Part shown: in pieces, positions 61,424 through 64,000 of the stretch | How the letters are laid out: every line of letters begins with the position of its first letter | Numbering within the stretch: the stretch's first letter is position 1 | Assembly (NCBI RefSeq): GCF_009833965.1 | Contig: NZ_CP047165.1 | Span: 62,001-126,000 of the forward strand | Origin: Pelistega ratti | Lineage (GTDB): Bacteria > Pseudomonadota > Gammaproteobacteria > Burkholderiales > Burkholderiaceae_B | DNA length: 64,000 bases | Reading direction: 5' to 3' | The notes under the pieces: model-generated | The model's database searches: none | The model's input: the letters and a program-made list of their open reading frames with translations, nothing else | Told to the model about the DNA's origin: nothing | Program-made: the position numbers and the translations under genes

Positions 61424-64000
61424 GAAAAATAAAACCTTATTATTAGTCGATGGTTCCAGTTATTTATATCGCTCATATTATGCGATGCCTAATTTACGTA
61501 ACCAATCAGGAGAGCCAACAGGGGCAATCTATGGTATGGTTAAGATGATGCGTAAAATTAGTCAAGAGTTTAATCCTGATTATATGGTCTGCATTTTTGA
61601 TGCACCCGGTAAAACATTTAGAGATGAACTCTACCCTGATTATAAAGCACAGCGACCGCCTATGCCAGATGACTTACGTGTACAAATCGCACCAATCTAT
61701 GAAACAATTGAAGCATTAGGTTGGACGCTCATTGCACAAGAAGGGGTAGAAGCAGATGACATCATTGCTACTTTAGCAGAAATAGCAAGACAAAATGATG
61801 TCAAAACGATTATTTCGACAGGTGATAAGGATATTGCTCAATTAGTCAATGAGCATATTAGTCTTATTAATACCATGACGGATGAACGTTTAGACCGAGA
61901 GGGAGTAAAACATAAATTTGGTGTATATCCTGAACAAATCATTGATTTTCTAATGCTTGTTGGAGATAAAGTAGATAATGTTCCCGGTGTTGAAAAGGTT
62001 GGTGAAAAAACAGCGGCTAAATGGCTTGAACAATATGGTAGTGTGGATAATCTTATTCAGCAAGCCGATAAATTAACAGGAAAAATTGGTGAAAATTTCC
62101 GCCAAGCTATCCCTCAGTTTGCATTAACTCGCCAGTTGATCACGATTAAAAAAGATTGTGAGCTACCTGAAACATATCGCCAATTTGATCAATTAGTACC
62201 CAAAGCAGAAAATCAAGAAAAATTAATAGAACTCTTTAATCGTTTTGGATTTAAAACATTACTAAGAGAAGTATCAGGGGATAAAGATGCCATACCAACT
62301 GAATATGCTCGTCAAGGCTCCTTACCTGAAATTCCTAAAGAAATACACTATAGCATGGTAACAACACCAGAAGCACTAATGACGTGTTTAACAAAAATAC
62401 AAGAGGCAGATAGTGTTGCATTTGATACAGAAACCAATAGCCTAGAGCCGATGAAAGCACGGTTAGTAGGACTTTCTTTATCTATTGCTGTGGGACAGGC
62501 TTGGTATATTCCATTGGCACATAATAGTGCAGGTTTACTTGATGAACAATTGGATAAAACACAAACATTAGACTTACTTAAACCGTGGTTAGAGAGTGAT
62601 AAACCCCAAAAAATACTACAAAATGCAAAATTTGATGCGCATGTATTAGCAAATGAGGGGATTAGTTTAGGAGGTGTTAAGCATGATACGATGTTAATGG
62701 CATATGTACTTGCCTCTAATAAGAAAGTATCCTTAGAGGAATTAGCTTCTCGTTACTTAGGTCGTAAAGGGTTAAGTTTTGAGGAAATTTGTGGTAAAGG
62801 TGCAAGTGCTATTACCTTTGATCAAGTGCCTTTGGATAAAGCGACACAGTATGCGTGTGAAGATGCTGATTTTACGTTTCAATTAGCGCAGGTCTTATTG
62901 CCTAAAATTGAGGCTTATGAGGGATTTAAGACTATTTATGCGCTTGAGATGCAGGTCTGGTCAGTGTTATACCAGATGGAAAGAGTGGGTGTTAAGCTAG
63001 ATGAGCAGGAGCTTAAACAACAATCAGATGACTTAGGTAAAGCCATGATGGCACTAGAAGAAAAGATTTATACACTGGCAGAACAACCATTTAATATTAA
63101 TTCGCCTAAACAACTAGGTGAGGTATTATATGAACGACTAAAACTACCGATTTTAAGTAAAACAAATTCTGGTGCCCCCTCAACCGATGAAGATACCTTA
63201 ACAAAATTGGCAGCAGATTACCCACTACCTGCTTTAATTTTGGCGTATCGTAGCTTAGCAAAGGTGAAATCTACTTATACGGATAAATTACCTCGTATGA
63301 TATTTTCAGGTACGGGAAGAGTACATACAAACTATGCACAGGCAGCTGTTGTAACGGGACGATTATCGTCTTCAGACCCTAATTTACAAAATATTCCTGT
63401 GCGGACGGAAGAGGGACGGCGAGTGCGTAAAGCCTTTATTGCACAAGAGGGTTTCCATATTATGTCAGCCGATTATTCACAAATTGAATTACGCGTAATG
63501 GCACATATTTCAGGTGATGCTAATCTGCAAAAAGCTTTTGCTGAGGGGAAAGATATTCATCGAGCAACAGCGGCAGAAGTATTTGGTGTTAATTTAGAGG
63601 AAGTAAGTGCAGAACAGCGCAGGGCAGCAAAAGCCATTAATTTTGGATTAATTTATGGTATGGGAGCTTTTGGATTAGCGAGTAATCTAGGTATTAGTCG
63701 TGAGGCGGCACAAAACTATATTAATCGTTATTTTTCTCGCTATCCTAGTGTTGCTGAATATATGGAAAGCACACGAAGTAAAGCGCATGATCAAGGATAT
63801 GTTGAAACAGTTTTTGGTCGCCGTTTGTGGTTACCTGAAATTCAAGGAGCTAAAGGTCCTCGTAAAGCGGCGGCAGAACGAGCGGCAATTAATGCTCCTA
63901 TGCAGGGAACAGCAGCTGACTTAATTAAGAAAGCGATGGTGGCGGTTCAGCATTGGTTAAGGGAACAAAAACTGGCTTCCCGTATGATTATGCAAGTACA
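61422..64000 (+). CDS. polA: DNA polymerase I (3' end outside window)
   Basis: About 860 codons are visible, with no stop. The 5'-3' exonuclease domain is residues 1-290 (LLLVDGSSYLYRSYYAMP, STGDKDIAQLV, GVEKVGEKTAAKWL). The 3'-5' exonuclease domain keeps its acidic motifs (FDTETNSLEP, NAKFDAHVLANEG, YACEDADF), so proofreading is likely intact. The polymerase has motif A (SADYSQIELRVMAH) and motif B (RRAAKAINFGLIYGMGAFGLA). The window ends at RMIMQV, just before the HDE of motif C. The start ATG overlaps the LOG start codon, and no Shine-Dalgarno is seen before it. Confidence 0.96.
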   Translation, partial: MKNKTLLLVDGSSYLYRSYYAMPNLRNQSGEPTGAIYGMVKMMRKISQEFNPDYMVCIFDAPGKTFRDELYPDYKAQRPPMPDDLRVQIAPIYETIEALGWTLIAQEGVEADDIIATLAEIARQNDVKTIISTGDKDIAQLVNEHISLINTMTDERLDREGVKHKFGVYPEQIIDFLMLVGDKVDNVPGVEKVGEKTAAKWLEQYGSVDNLIQQADKLTGKIGENFRQAIPQFALTRQLITIKKDCELPETYRQFDQLVPKAENQEKLIELFNRFGFKTLLREVSGDKDAIPTEYARQGSLPEIPKEIHYSMVTTPEALMTCLTKIQEADSVAFDTETNSLEPMKARLVGLSLSIAVGQAWYIPLAHNSAGLLDEQLDKTQTLDLLKPWLESDKPQKILQNAKFDAHVLANEGISLGGVKHDTMLMAYVLASNKKVSLEELASRYLGRKGLSFEEICGKGASAITFDQVPLDKATQYACEDADFTFQLAQVLLPKIEAYEGFKTIYALEMQVWSVLYQMERVGVKLDEQELKQQSDDLGKAMMALEEKIYTLAEQPFNINSPKQLGEVLYERLKLPILSKTNSGAPSTDEDTLTKLAADYPLPALILAYRSLAKVKSTYTDKLPRMIFSGTGRVHTNYAQAAVVTGRLSSSDPNLQNIPVRTEEGRRVRKAFIAQEGFHIMSADYSQIELRVMAHISGDANLQKAFAEGKDIHRATAAEVFGVNLEEVSAEQRRAAKAINFGLIYGMGAFGLASNLGISREAAQNYINRYFSRYPSVAEYMESTRSKAHDQGYVETVFGRRLWLPEIQGAKGPRKAAAERAAINAPMQGTAADLIKKAMVAVQHWLREQKLASRMIMQV

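Overview
The window is AT-rich chromosomal DNA that reads like a low-GC member of the Alcaligenaceae (Burkholderiales), of the animal-associated Pelistega/Taylorella/Oligella kind. This is an inference. It rests on the Bordetella-like GshB N-terminus, the gshB-EIIA(Man)-ptsH block, the dapA-bamC pair, an IF3 gene starting on AUC and the LPS-type envelope genes. No named species can be assigned from the sequence alone.

Layout. 1-8362: the 3' end of hrpA, then dnaE, an opposing pair (glycosyltransferase family 9 and an ElyC/YdcF-like membrane protein), and msbA with a small unknown gene. 9023-31189: two giant trimeric autotransporter adhesins in tandem (4171 and 3006 aa). Both have an extended signal peptide and a YadA anchor. 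The first has ten Hia-like stalk modules with collagen-like segments. The second has a YadA head, an eight-unit coiled coil and a very long stalk with strict six-residue periodicity. 31343-40064: rng, folE, then a periplasmic PQQ-dependent sugar dehydrogenase directly followed by a PqqU/YncD-type TonB receptor, which together look like a PQQ scavenging and use locus. Opposing these is a glycerate kinase/GntP permease operon. 40302-44628: an enoyl-CoA isomerase-like gene, a nitronate monooxygenase, tRNA-Arg(UCU) and yciO. Three copies of a short, TA-flanked, terminal-inverted-repeat element (MITE-like) are scattered among them. 44629-64000: housekeeping genes dapA, bamC, adhP, ltaE, serS, yajQ, thrS, infC, gshB, an EIIA(Man)-type protein, ptsH, an aldehyde dehydrogenase, ptsI, a small lipoprotein, a LOG-family protein and the first 860 codons of polA.

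Regulatory points. thrS is preceded by a 13-codon reading frame with three Thr codons and by a terminator hairpin, which looks like an attenuator. infC starts on AUC, and gshB just downstream appears to start on AUU, so IF3 could control both. A terminator sits between the PQQ dehydrogenase and its receptor gene. polA and the LOG gene diverge from start codons that share two bases.

The most unusual items are the hexapeptide-repeat adhesin stalk, the PQQ locus, the AUU start of gshB, the thrS leader and the MITE family around the tRNA. Large antisense reading frames over the adhesin repeats are composition artefacts and are not annotated.
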